From Metapseudomonas resinovorans DSM 21078 (GTDB lineage Bacteria > Pseudomonadota > Gammaproteobacteria > Pseudomonadales > Pseudomonadaceae): 64,000 nt of DNA. Under the pieces are notes generated by a model. The model saw only the letters and a list, made by a program, of their open reading frames with translations. It did not search any database and was not told the origin of the DNA. Position 1 is the stretch's first letter, and each line of letters starts with the position of its first letter. The DNA lies in assembly GCF_000423545.1 (NCBI RefSeq), contig NZ_AUIE01000025.1, positions 1-64,000 on the forward strand, read 5' to 3'. Below are positions 16,972 to 24,829 of the stretch, one piece after another. Made by a program: the position numbers and the translations under genes.

Positions 16972-16999
16972 GTTAAGCTTCGCTTAAGGCGCTTTTAAG
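16972..16999 (+). promoter_or_regulatory. Three TTAAG half-sites at 11-base spacing (CarR/PmrA/QseB-like operator)
   Basis: GTTAAG at 16972-16977, CTTAAG at 16983-16988 and TTTAAG at 16994-16999 repeat with an exact 11-base period. Such NTTAAG-N5-NTTAAG direct repeats are the sites of the PmrA/QseB/CarR branch of OmpR-family regulators. It lies 62-90 bases upstream of the carO/ygiW-like gene, whose relatives are calcium- or QseB-controlled. The regulator itself is not in the window. Confidence 0.65.
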
Positions 17000-17061
17000 C
17001 CTCGTTTCAGCCAGCCGCCCTAGCCTGATCCCGTCAACCAAAACCACACGGGATCACGTCC

Positions 17062-17409
17062 ATGAAAACCAAATACCTCGCCCTGCTGGCCGCGCCGCTG
17101 TTCTCTACTGCCGTCATGGCCAGCAGCTACACCGGCCCCGGCGCCACGTCCCAGATCACCACTGTCGCGGCCGCGCTTGAGGCCGCCGATGATGCACCGG
17201 TGGTGCTGCAGGGGCAGATCGTCAAGCGCATCAAGGGCGACATCTACGAGTTCAAGGACGCCAGCGGCACCATGAAAGTGGAGATCGACGACGAAGACTG
17301 GCCGCCCATGTCCATCGACGACAAGGCCACCGTCAAACTGACCGGCGAAGTGGACCGCGACCTGATGGGCCGCGAAGTGGATGTGGAGTTCGTCGAGCGG
17401 GTGAACTGA
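17062..17409 (+). CDS. carO: Periplasmic OB-fold (BOF) protein, YgiW/CarO-like
   Basis: 115 residues with a signal peptide (cut after MASS, near residue 21) and a bacterial OB-fold: VVLQGQIVKRIKGDIYEFKD, VEIDDEDW and VKLTGEVDRDLMGREVDVEFV. In P. aeruginosa the counterpart (PA0320, CarO) is induced by calcium through the CarSR two-component system and helps keep intracellular calcium low; E. coli YgiW is a stress protein next to qseBC. The operator just upstream agrees with that kind of control. Ligand unknown; the acidic surface would suit cations. Confidence 0.82.
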   Translation: MKTKYLALLAAPLFSTAVMASSYTGPGATSQITTVAAALEAADDAPVVLQGQIVKRIKGDIYEFKDASGTMKVEIDDEDWPPMSIDDKATVKLTGEVDRDLMGREVDVEFVERVN

Positions 17410-17438
17410 GTCATAGGGCGAAGATCATGCTCGGGACC

Positions 17439-17669
17439 TGTAGGGGCGAATGAATTGGCTATGTCTGAGTTTTAGCTGTTGCGAGACGGCAACCGGCAAT
17501 CGGCGAGCGTGAGTGCGGGTAGGAGCCAGCTTGCTGGCGAAAACGTCCGCATTCGCTAGCAAGCTAGCTCCTACAACAGATTCATTCGCCAAGGGCTGCA
17601 GCGCACCCCCCCCTACGGGAAACCCGGGCAGACCTTCGGCCTGCTTGGCGAATGAATTCGCCCCCCACA
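17439..17669 (+). repeat. Composite REP-containing repeat, copy A
   Basis: A 231-base element is bounded by imperfect terminal inverted repeats (TGTAGGGGCGAATGAATT at the left, GAATTCGCCCCCCACA at the right). Inside is a 23-base REP palindrome with two mismatches (17519-17541 against 17552-17574). Modules 17457-17486 and 17626-17651 recur in reverse orientation in copy B at 24563-24817; the second matches over all 26 bases. It fills the gap between the convergent carO-like and amidohydrolase genes. No gene is seen in it. Confidence 0.8.
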
Positions 17670-17679
17670 CGAAAGCCTC

Positions 17680-18711
17680 TCACGCCACGCTTTCGAACCC
17701 CTGCAGCACATTGATCGCGTTAATGCCGATCTCCTCCACCGCATAGCCCCCTTCCATAACAAACAGCGTCTGCAGGCCGAGCTTGCCGATGATTTCGCCC
17801 ATGCGCAGGTAATCCGGGCTGTCCAGCTTGAATTGCGAGATGGGGTCTTCCTTGAAGGTATCCACGCCCAGCGATACCACCAGCGCGTCCGGCGCGTATT
17901 CGGCGATCTGCCGGCAGGCGTCGGCAAGAGCCAGGCTCCATACCGACCAATCGATTCCCGAGGCCAGTGGGTAGTTGAAGTTGAAGCCCTCACCCGCGCC
18001 CACGCCTTTCTCGTCCGCGAAGCCCAGGAAGTAGGGGTACTCGAAGCGCGGATCGCCGTGGATGGAGGTGAAGAGCACGTCGGCGCGGTCGTAGAAGATG
18101 TCCTGGGTGCCGTTGCCGTGGTGGTAGTCCACATCCAGCACAGCAACCCGCTTCGCTCCGGCATCCAGCATGGCCTGCACGGCGATGGCCGCGTTGTTCA
18201 GGTAGCAGTAGCCGCCCATGTAGTCGGCGGCGGCGTGGTGGCCCGGCGGGCGGCACAGGGAGAAGATGCCGCGGGCGCCCTTGTGCAGCTCCGCCTGGCC
18301 GCTGAGCGCAACGTTGGCCGAGCTGGTGATGGCCTGCCAGGTGCCGGCGGTGATGGGGGCACCAGCGTCAAAGGAGTAGTAGCCCAGGCGACCGTCGATA
18401 TCGGTGGGTTCTACCTGCCGAAGGCGCCGGGTCGGCCAGGCGATCGGCAGCATGTCATGACTACGGCCCTTGGCCTGCCAGTCGCCCCAGGCGTTCTTCA
18501 GAAAATTGACGAAGCCTTCACTGTGCACGCGCAGGATGGGCGATAGACCGAAGTCGGTCGGCGCCTGGATGGCGCCCAGGTTCACCGCCTTGGCGCGGTC
18601 CAGCACCATGTCGGCGCGGCTCGGCTTCTCGAAGCAGGGGGTGAACTGGCCACCGATCAGCTCGTGCTTGCCGTGGTGCAGGTGGTGGTCGTCGGAATAG
18701 ATCGTCAGCAT
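17680..18711 (-). CDS. Acetylpolyamine amidohydrolase (class IIb-like histone deacetylase family)
   Basis: 343 residues, the usual size. The zinc hydrolase removes acetyl groups from acetylated polyamines such as acetylputrescine or acetylcadaverine. Active-site parts are RPPGHHAA (tandem histidines), GYCYLNNAAIA, the zinc ligands in DVDYHHGNGTQDIFY, the third ligand in SLGVDTFKEDP, and the catalytic tyrosine in MEGGYAVEEIG. It is followed on the same strand, upstream in transcription, by a permease gene 33 bases away, so import and deacetylation are probably coupled. Closest recalled relative is P. aeruginosa PA0321, one of the deacetylases shown to act on polyamines. Confidence 0.92.
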   Translation of the reverse strand: MLTIYSDDHHLHHGKHELIGGQFTPCFEKPSRADMVLDRAKAVNLGAIQAPTDFGLSPILRVHSEGFVNFLKNAWGDWQAKGRSHDMLPIAWPTRRLRQVEPTDIDGRLGYYSFDAGAPITAGTWQAITSSANVALSGQAELHKGARGIFSLCRPPGHHAAADYMGGYCYLNNAAIAVQAMLDAGAKRVAVLDVDYHHGNGTQDIFYDRADVLFTSIHGDPRFEYPYFLGFADEKGVGAGEGFNFNYPLASGIDWSVWSLALADACRQIAEYAPDALVVSLGVDTFKEDPISQFKLDSPDYLRMGEIIGKLGLQTLFVMEGGYAVEEIGINAINVLQGFESVA

Positions 18712-18744
18712 CAGCGTCTCCTTTCGGCTAGCGGGTCATCGGGT

Positions 18745-20136
18745 TCATTCGTGTTCGGAAAACTGCACCTGCGGCGCCTTGCGGCGGAAGCCGCCGGTCT
18801 GCACGGCGAGGTAGACAAGGCCAATGGCGAACCAGCCGAGGCCGATGGCCAGGGTCAGCCCCGACAGGCTGGTCCAGAGCCAGGCGATCAGCGCGAAGCC
18901 GATCAGTGGGACGAGCCCGTAGCGCAGCCAGTCGCCCGGCTGGCGCGGGCGGCCGTCGAACAGGTGGGTGCGGATCACCGCCAGGTTCACGGCGGAGAAG
19001 GCCACCAGGGCGCCGAAACTGATCATCGAGGCCAGGGTGGCGAGGTCGATCACCACGGCCAGCAGCGATACCAGCGACACGATCAGGATAGCCACGGTCG
19101 GGGTGTGGAAGCGCTCCGACAGGGTTCCGAACAGGCGACGCGGCAGGATGCCGTCGCGGCCCATGCTATAGAGGATGCGCGAAACCGACGCCTGGGAAGC
19201 CAGCGCCGAACCGGCAGCGCCTGCGACGTAGGTGGCGGTGAAGAAGGCGGCGAGGAACTGGCCACCAGCCTGCAGCATCACTTCGTTGGCGGCGGCATCC
19301 ACATCCTTGAAGCTGCTGCCGGGGAACACCAGTTGCGCCATCAGCGACAGCACGAAGAACAGCACGCCGGCGCTGAGGGTGGTGATGATGATCGCGCGCG
19401 GGATGTCGCGCTTGGGGTCGCGGGCTTCCTCGGCCAGGGTCGAAACCGCATCGAAGCCGAGGAACGACAGGCAAAGCACCGCTGCGCCGGCCATCAACGG
19501 TGCCAGTCCGGGTTGGCTGCCGTCGCCGACGAAGGGCGCGGTGAAGTCGATGGGGGCGCCGAACAGGCTCTTGCCAGCCATGGCGAGGAACACCAGGACG
19601 AAGATCACCTGGGCGGCCACGATCAGGTTGCTCATGCCCGACACTGAGCTGATGCCGAGGACATTCAGCACGGTCACCAGGCCGATGGCGCTGACCACGA
19701 AGGCCCAGGCGGGCACCTCGGGGAAGGCGATATTGAGGAAGAGGCCGATCACCAGGTAGTTGATCATCGGCAGGAACAGGTAATCGAGCAGAAGTGACCA
19801 GCCGGCCAGGAAGCCCGCGCAGGGGCCGAAGCTCAGGCTGGTGTAGGAGTAGGCAGAGCCGGCAATGGGGTAGCGGCGGACCATGAAGCTGTAGGACAGG
19901 GCGGTGAAGATCATCGCCAGCAGGGTCACCACGTAGGCCAGGGCGGTGCGCCCGCCTGTCATTTCGGTGACCACGCCGTAGGTGGTGAAGATGGTCAGCG
20001 GCACCATGTAGACCAGGCCGAAGAACACCAGGGCGGGTAACCCGAGTATCCGGCGCAGGGCCGTGCCCTGGGCGCTGTGGGTGAATTCGTTGGGCAGGCT
20101 GCCGCTGTTGTCGAGGCGGGCGGACGGGCTGGACAT
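18745..20136 (-). CDS. APC-superfamily amino acid/polyamine permease (PuuP-like)
   Basis: 463 residues with about 12 membrane helices. APC traits are GLVYMVPLTIFTTYGVV in helix 1, AGSAYSYTSLSFGP in helices 2-3, and FLGFDAVSTLAEEARDPKRDIPRA in helix 6 and its loop, which is near-diagnostic of this family. GGAGAGAAAACA precedes ATG 20136. It shares a transcript with the acetylpolyamine amidohydrolase, so putrescine or an acetylated polyamine is the expected substrate. The 248 bases upstream hold the motif described at 20385. Confidence 0.88.
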   Translation of the reverse strand: MSSPSARLDNSGSLPNEFTHSAQGTALRRILGLPALVFFGLVYMVPLTIFTTYGVVTEMTGGRTALAYVVTLLAMIFTALSYSFMVRRYPIAGSAYSYTSLSFGPCAGFLAGWSLLLDYLFLPMINYLVIGLFLNIAFPEVPAWAFVVSAIGLVTVLNVLGISSVSGMSNLIVAAQVIFVLVFLAMAGKSLFGAPIDFTAPFVGDGSQPGLAPLMAGAAVLCLSFLGFDAVSTLAEEARDPKRDIPRAIIITTLSAGVLFFVLSLMAQLVFPGSSFKDVDAAANEVMLQAGGQFLAAFFTATYVAGAAGSALASQASVSRILYSMGRDGILPRRLFGTLSERFHTPTVAILIVSLVSLLAVVIDLATLASMISFGALVAFSAVNLAVIRTHLFDGRPRQPGDWLRYGLVPLIGFALIAWLWTSLSGLTLAIGLGWFAIGLVYLAVQTGGFRRKAPQVQFSEHE

Positions 20137-20384
20137 TGTTTTCTCTCCGATTTACTGCGCGCCGCAGGGCGGCGCCTGGTTCGCAAGGCGAGCCATCCAG
20201 GCACGTGCTAGGCCGGGTCCGTTGCGCATCCGGCTGTGCGCGGGCAGTCAGTAAGGGTGGAGTTGGACGAAAGGTGGAGGGGCGGTGTGAAGCGCATGTG
20301 CACGGGACATTTGGGTATCTCTCTAGCCGTTGTTCTTGTTGGATCGGCACCCGCCTGTGGGGCACCTGCTAGCTGCATGCGCTT

Positions 20385-20430
20385 CGATTCTGTCAGCGGG
20401 GGGAGCGGGGTAGAACCCCGCAAAGGGTCA
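20385..20430 (-). promoter_or_regulatory. Bipartite motif shared with ABC polyamine operon, copy 1
   Basis: CGATTCTGTCAGC at 20385-20397 and GGTCAGAATGG from 20426 are 28 bases apart. The same 13-mer and a GGTCAAAAGG partner occur at 24457-24508. On the minus strand this reads YTGACC ... GCTGACAGAATCG ahead of the permease gene. The long distance to the start codon (about 250 bases) is unusual for an operator. Confidence 0.4.
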
Positions 20431-20477
20431 GAATGGGATCGAAATGGCCAACATGGTTGGCCGGTTGATTCAGTTGA

Positions 20478-20548
20478 GTAGGATGGGTGGAGCCTGCGAT
20501 ACCCATCACCATCGTCGATGGGTATCGCTTCGCTCCACGCCATCCTAC
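20478..20548. repeat. 71-base imperfect extragenic palindrome (GTAGGA...TCCTAC type)
   Basis: The arms GTAGGATGG and CCATCCTAC close an imperfect hairpin containing GATACCCATC and GATGGGTATC. It lies 18 bases past the stop of the binding-protein gene and may terminate the ABC operon. A relative with the same ends is at 55358-55445. Confidence 0.7.
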
Positions 20549-20565
20549 GGGCTATGGCTGGCGAC

Positions 20566-21609
20566 TTATTTCTTCAGCTTGGTCCACACCTTGCTGCGCA
20601 GGCTCAGGGCCTTGGGCGAGCAGAGCTTGAAGGTCCGCAGGCGGTCCAGCTTGTCCTGCGGGGTGTTGATGGCCGGGTCGTCGAATAGCTCTTTCTCCAT
20701 GAACTTGTCCGAGCCGTCGATGGCGTTGTTGTACTTGGCGAAGTTGGAAGCGGCGGCGATGTTTTCCGGCAGCATCATCCAGTTGATGAAGGCGTGGGCT
20801 TCCTCGACGTTCACGGCCTCCTTGGGAATCACGAAGTTGTCGATGAAGACGTGGATGCCTTCCTTCGGATAGACGTAGACCAGGCTGTCGCGCTGGGCGT
20901 GGGCACGGTGGAAGGCGCCGTTCCACTGCATGTGCATCGCCACTTCGCCGGCCGCCATGCGCTCGATGGTGCCGTCGCTGTTGTACATGGCCAGCAACGG
21001 CTTCTGTGCCAGCAGCAGGTCCTGGATCTTCTTCGCGTCCTTCGGGTCCTCGGTGCACTGATCGATGGACAGGTAATGGGACGCGGCGATGTAAAGGTCT
21101 TCGATGGAGTTCAGCGCCACGACCTTGCCCTTCAGCTCGGCCGGCGGTTCGAAGAAAGGCTTCCAGCTCTCGTCGAGCTTGCCGCCCGGCACCTGCTTGC
21201 TGTCATAGCTGTAGCCGGTGGTGCCCCAGAGGTACGGCACGCTGTAGTCGTGGCCGGGGTCGAAGTCGAGGGTCTGGAAGTTGGTCTTGAGGTTTTTCAG
21301 GTTGGGCAGCTTGCTCTTGTCGAGTTTCTGCAGCAGTCCGTCGCCGGCCATGATCTGGATGAAGCTGTCCGAGGGCACCACCACGTCGTAGGCGCCGCCC
21401 CCGGCCTTGAGCTTGGCCAGCAGGGTTTCGTTGCTGTCGTAGGCGTCCAGGGTGGCCTTGATGCCGGTGTCCTTCTCGAACTTCTTCAGCAGCTCCGGCG
21501 GAAAGTAGTCCGACCAGTTGGCAAAGTGCAGGGTCCCTGCGGCCTGGGCGGAACCGGTCAGGCCGGTGGCGAGCAGTACAGCGAGTGCAAGCGGGGTACG
21601 GCGGGTCAT
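20566..21609 (-). CDS. Spermidine/putrescine ABC transporter, periplasmic binding protein
   Basis: 347 residues from ATG 21609, which follows CAAGGAGCTTGACC; the open frame continues upstream without meaning. A signal peptide ends near residue 23 (AQA-AGTLH). LHFANWSDYFPPELL, DAYDSNETLLAKLKAGG, YDVVVPSDSF, YLWGTTGYSYDS and GEVAMHMQWNGAFHRAH are typical of PotD/PotF proteins and include the aromatic and acidic residues that grip the polyamine amines. Last gene of a four-gene operon, and the counterpart of P. aeruginosa PA0323. Putrescine versus spermidine preference cannot be read safely. Confidence 0.92.
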   Translation of the reverse strand: MTRRTPLALAVLLATGLTGSAQAAGTLHFANWSDYFPPELLKKFEKDTGIKATLDAYDSNETLLAKLKAGGGAYDVVVPSDSFIQIMAGDGLLQKLDKSKLPNLKNLKTNFQTLDFDPGHDYSVPYLWGTTGYSYDSKQVPGGKLDESWKPFFEPPAELKGKVVALNSIEDLYIAASHYLSIDQCTEDPKDAKKIQDLLLAQKPLLAMYNSDGTIERMAAGEVAMHMQWNGAFHRAHAQRDSLVYVYPKEGIHVFIDNFVIPKEAVNVEEAHAFINWMMLPENIAAASNFAKYNNAIDGSDKFMEKELFDDPAINTPQDKLDRLRTFKLCSPKALSLRSKVWTKLKK

Positions 21610-21638
21610 GGTCAAGCTCCTTGCTGGTCGAAAGCGGG

Positions 21639-22427
21639 TCAGCGCTTGCGCTGCCCAACGTAGTAGGACAATGCAACGAAAGCTATGGAAATCACGAGGA
21701 TGATCGAGGATATCGCGTTGATCTTCGGCGAAATGCCCATCCGGATCGAGCTGAAGATGTACACCGGCAGAGTCGTGGCGCCGGCTCCGGCGACGAAGTA
21801 GGTGATGACGAAGTCGTCCATCGAGATGATGAAGGCCAGCATGGCGCCGGAAAGGATGCCCGGCATCAGCAGCGGGAAGGTCACCTTCCAGAAGGCTTTC
21901 CAGGGCGACGCGTAGAGGTCGGCGGCGGCTTCGGCCAGGCGCGGGTCCATGCCCTCCAGGCGGGCACGGATCGGCAGGTAGGCAAAGGGGATGCAGAACA
22001 CCACGTGGGCGATGAGGATGGTGAAGAGCGAGAGCTTCAGGCCGATGAAGGCGAAGAACATCAGCGTAGCCACGGCTGTGACGATCTCCGGCACCAGCAG
22101 CGGCAGGCCGAGTACGCCGCTCATCAGCGTCTGCCCACGGAAAGCGCGGCCGCGCATGCCGAGGGCGGCGAGGGTGGCCAGGGACGTGGCGATCAGCGTG
22201 GCGAAGGTGGCGACGATCAGCGAGTTCTTCGCTGCCCGGACGATTTCCGGATCGTTGGCCACCACCGAGTACCACTTCAGGCTGAAGCTTTCCCAGATGG
22301 TCGCCGACTGCCCGCTGTTGAAGCTGAGCGCCACCAGCACCAGGATCGGCACGTAGAGGAAGGCGAAGAACAGCCAGGCGGTGGGGCGTACGCCGGCGAA
22401 GCGCCAGAGCGGATTGCGCATGTTCAT
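21639..22427 (-). CDS. Polyamine ABC transporter permease (PotC/PotI type)
   Basis: 262 residues, six predicted helices. The inner-membrane-component loop reads EAAADLYASPWKAFWKVTFPLLMPGI, with the EAA-x3-G-like signature that contacts the ATPase. YVPILVLVALSFNSG opens helix 1 and the conserved DDFVITYFVAG follows the loop, as in PotC. It overlaps the preceding permease by four bases, giving tight coupling of the two halves of the channel. Confidence 0.92.
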   Translation of the reverse strand: MNMRNPLWRFAGVRPTAWLFFAFLYVPILVLVALSFNSGQSATIWESFSLKWYSVVANDPEIVRAAKNSLIVATFATLIATSLATLAALGMRGRAFRGQTLMSGVLGLPLLVPEIVTAVATLMFFAFIGLKLSLFTILIAHVVFCIPFAYLPIRARLEGMDPRLAEAAADLYASPWKAFWKVTFPLLMPGILSGAMLAFIISMDDFVITYFVAGAGATTLPVYIFSSIRMGISPKINAISSIILVISIAFVALSYYVGQRKR

Positions 22428-23335
22428 GGATGGCCTCCGGCGGCCTGCTTGAAGCGCAGGCTGTAAAACAGCATCGCCAGCAGCACGAAGCCCAGCAGGG
22501 CGAAGGACAGCGCCGCGCCCAGCGGCCAGTTGTGGGAGGCGCCGAACTGCAGCTGGATCAGGTTGCCGATCATCAGCGACTTACCGCCCCCGAGCAGCTC
22601 GGGAATGATGTAGTTGCCGAGCGAGGGGATGAACACCAGGATCGCGCCGGCGACTATGCCGGGCATGGCCAGCGGCACGATGACCCGGCGCAGGGCCTGG
22701 AAGCGGTTGGCGCCGAGGTCGAAGGCTGCTTCCACCAAGCGCCAGTCAAGCTTTTCAAGGCTGGTGTAGATGGGCAGCACCATGAAGGGCAGGAAGGTGT
22801 AGAGCAGGCCGATCACCACGGCCACGTCGGTGTAGAGCAGGCCCAGGGCGCCGTCGGATAGGCCGAAGACACCCAGTCCGCTGTCCACCAGGCCTCCGTT
22901 GCGCAGCAGCAGGATCCACGCATAGACCCGCACCAGCAGGTTGGTCCAGAAGGGCACGGTGACCAGGAACAGCAGCAGGTTGCGCTTGCGCTCGCTCTGC
23001 AGCGCCAGGTAGAGCGCAGTGGGGAAGCCGATCAGCAGGCAGCCTGCGGTTGTCAGGACCGAGAGCCAGAATGAGCGCTGGAAGATCTGCAGGTAGTCGG
23101 TGTTGAACACCAGGCTGTCGTCCAGGTCGCGCTCGTAGAGGAAGTTGACGTAGGCCTCCAGCGAGTACTGGTCCCACTTCACGCCACCGTAGTCGCCCGG
23201 CACAAGGATCGATACCAGGAACATGATCCCCAGCGGCAGCACCAGGAACACCAGCAGGGCGAGCATGGCCGGGCTGGTCAGCAACAAGCGCCGGCGCAAC
23301 TGACGGCGTTCGGCCTGGGCGCGCAGGGTGCTCAT
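22424..23335 (-). CDS. Polyamine ABC transporter permease (PotB/PotH type)
   Basis: 303 residues from ATG 23335, which overlaps the ATPase stop by four bases; the open frame further upstream is another gene's shadow. It has six helices with a large periplasmic loop between the first two ([17 protein letters not shown]) as in PotB/Pot[14 protein letters not shown] lies in helix 3, the ATPase-contact loop is [26 protein letters not shown], and [15 protein letters not shown] follows. Partner of the next permease in the operon. Confidence 0.92.
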   Translation of the reverse strand: MSTLRAQAERRQLRRRLLLTSPAMLALLVFLVLPLGIMFLVSILVPGDYGGVKWDQYSLEAYVNFLYERDLDDSLVFNTDYLQIFQRSFWLSVLTTAGCLLIGFPTALYLALQSERKRNLLLFLVTVPFWTNLLVRVYAWILLLRNGGLVDSGLGVFGLSDGALGLLYTDVAVVIGLLYTFLPFMVLPIYTSLEKLDWRLVEAAFDLGANRFQALRRVIVPLAMPGIVAGAILVFIPSLGNYIIPELLGGGKSLMIGNLIQLQFGASHNWPLGAALSFALLGFVLLAMLFYSLRFKQAAGGHP

Positions 23336-24381
23336 TCGACCAGCACCCGGATGGCTTCGCTGGGCACCTGTACCCGCACCTTCTCGCCGCCGGAATAGGC
23401 ATTCAGTGCGCCGTTGCGGTTCTGCTGGCGGACGCGGAAGCCGCTTTGCCCGGCAATGTTGAGGTGGTAGACGGTGTCGGTGCCGACATACACGACGTTC
23501 TCGATTTCGCCCGCCAGGTTGCCCTGCTCGTCCAGGCAAGTGCGTTCCGGGCGGATCGCCAGGGTCACGGTGCCACGGCGCGGGCTGAAGGCGCTGAGCA
23601 ACTGACCGTCGGGCAACAGCACGCCGCGCTCCAGGGCTTCGCCTTCGAGGAAGTTGGTTTCGCCGATGAAGTCCGCAACCGTGCGGTTTAGCGGTGCTTC
23701 GTAGATTTCCGACGGGGTGCCGACCTGGAGGATGCACCCCTTGCTCATCACCGCGATGCGGTCGGACATGGTCAGGGCTTCTTCCTGGTCATGGGTGACG
23801 AAGATGAAGGTGATGCCCGTTTCATGCTGCAGGCGCTTGAGCTCGATCTGCATGTCCTTGCGCAGCTTCTGGTCCAGCGCCGAGAGCGATTCGTCCAGCA
23901 GCAGCACCTTGGGCTTGTTGGCCAGTGCGCGGGCCAGTGCAATGCGCTGCTGCTGGCCGCCGGAAAGCTGGTCGGCGCGGCGCTTGCCCACATCCGGCAG
24001 CTTCACCAGTTCCAGCATGCGCTGCACCGTCTGCTCGACCTCGTCGCGACCCAGGCCACGCATCTCCAGGCCGAAGGCGATGTTCTGCGCCACCGTCATG
24101 TGCGGGAACAGGGCGTAACTCTGGAAGACGGTGTTGACCGGACGGCGGAACGGCGGGAGGCCCTGCATCGGTTCGCCGTAGAGGCGGATGGCGCCGGAAC
24201 TGGGTTGCTCGAAGCCCGCGATGAGCCGCAAGAGGGTGGTCTTGCCGCAGCCGGACGGGCCGAGGAGGGTGAAGAACTCGTTGGCGCGGATTTCCAGGGA
24301 AACATCGTCGAGGGCCTTCACGCCCTGCCCCGGATCACCGAACTCCATGCACACACGTTCGACGCTGATCGCGCTAGTCAT
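23332..24381 (-). CDS. Polyamine ABC transporter ATPase (PotA/PotG type)
   Basis: 349 residues from ATG 24381; a GTG three codons upstream (24390) is an alternative, and neither has a strong ribosome site. Walker A is [10 protein letters not shown]-loop [10 protein letters not shown], signature [15 protein letters not shown], Walker [13 protein letters not shown] (DES where most relatives have DEP) and H-loop [10 protein letters not shown]. The last 110 residues form the TOBE regulatory domain ([20 protein letters not shown]). First gene of the operon ATPase-permease-permease-binding protein. Confidence 0.93.
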   Translation of the reverse strand: MTSAISVERVCMEFGDPGQGVKALDDVSLEIRANEFFTLLGPSGCGKTTLLRLIAGFEQPSSGAIRLYGEPMQGLPPFRRPVNTVFQSYALFPHMTVAQNIAFGLEMRGLGRDEVEQTVQRMLELVKLPDVGKRRADQLSGGQQQRIALARALANKPKVLLLDESLSALDQKLRKDMQIELKRLQHETGITFIFVTHDQEEALTMSDRIAVMSKGCILQVGTPSEIYEAPLNRTVADFIGETNFLEGEALERGVLLPDGQLLSAFSPRRGTVTLAIRPERTCLDEQGNLAGEIENVVYVGTDTVYHLNIAGQSGFRVRQQNRNGALNAYSGGEKVRVQVPSEAIRVLVE

Positions 24382-24456
24382 GTTGATCACAAGCTCTAAG
24401 GGTTTGTTCTTATTGGGCTTTTCTTTTTCTGCTGGTGAAGCGGCCCTTGTTTGTCC

Positions 24457-24508
24457 CGATTCTGTCAGCAGCTCCGCTCCGAGAAGAACGATAGATCAGG
24501 TCAAAAGG
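24457..24508 (-). promoter_or_regulatory. Bipartite motif shared with permease promoter region, copy 2
   Basis: CGATTCTGTCAGC (24457-24469) and GGTCAAAAGG (24499-24508) lie 29 bases apart, 76-127 bases upstream of the ABC operon start. The 13-mer is identical to the one at 20385. The rest of 24382-24562 shows an AT-rich stretch near 24405-24430 but no certain promoter. Confidence 0.45.
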
Positions 24509-24562
24509 AGATATTTTCGGCCAAGTTGCAGGCTGTGATGGACGTCGCTCTTGGCATATATC

Positions 24563-24817
24563 TGTAGGGGCGATTTCAATCGCCAAGCAGGCCGAAGGTC
24601 TGCCCTGCAGGGTCAGCCGGGACAGCTGCGCTGTCCTTGGTGAGTGAATTCGCTATGTCTGCATGACGAGTTGCAAGCAGCTGCATTGCCCGTAGGAGCT
24701 GGCTTGCCAGCGAATGGCCCGGTTTCGCTGGCAAGCCAGCTCCTACAAGGCTCTCGGCCCGCTGGCAAATCTCTCGCAACAGCTAACGCAGACATAGCTA
24801 ATGAATTCGGCCCTACA
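24563..24817 (-). repeat. Composite REP-containing repeat, copy B (inverted relative to copy A)
   Basis: A 255-base element with ends TGTAGGGGCGATTT and AATTCGGCCCTACA. It holds a perfect 23-base REP palindrome (24692-24714 against 24724-24746), the module TCGCCAAGCAGGCCGAAGG beginning at 24580, and the GCTATGTCTG/GTTGCGAGA module at 24772-24798, each the reverse complement of its match in copy A. Extra sequence at 24606-24690 includes a second diverged CGCTATGTCTGCATG word. It separates the ABC operon from the AraC gene. Confidence 0.8.
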
Positions 24818-24829
24818 AGATGAGTGGGC

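Larger units (their letters stand above)
20137..20565. other. 429-base non-coding region upstream of the permease
   Basis: No plausible gene is present; the open frames here lack ribosome sites and family traits. Reading on the minus strand toward the permease, it holds a 71-base imperfect palindrome, a bipartite motif shared with the ABC operon, and then about 250 bases of apparent leader. It serves as the downstream end of the ABC operon and the promoter region of the permease-amidohydrolase unit. Confidence 0.6.

Noticed and set aside
17410-17679. Small frames of 60-80 codons in the composite repeat
   Set aside because: They are created by REP palindromes read through; both strands give similar open frames, as expected of inverted repeats.
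20236-20481. 81-codon plus-strand frame in the permease upstream region
   Set aside because: No ribosome site, no family features, and it runs through the shared motif and into a palindrome.
21610-22275. N-terminal extension of the polyamine binding-protein frame
   Set aside because: The extension lies over the upstream permease gene in another frame; the signal peptide and AAGGAG-like site place the true start at 21609.
23336-23737. N-terminal extension of the PotB-type permease frame
   Set aside because: It overlaps the ATPase gene in another frame; the ATGA junction at 23332-23335 gives the normal start.
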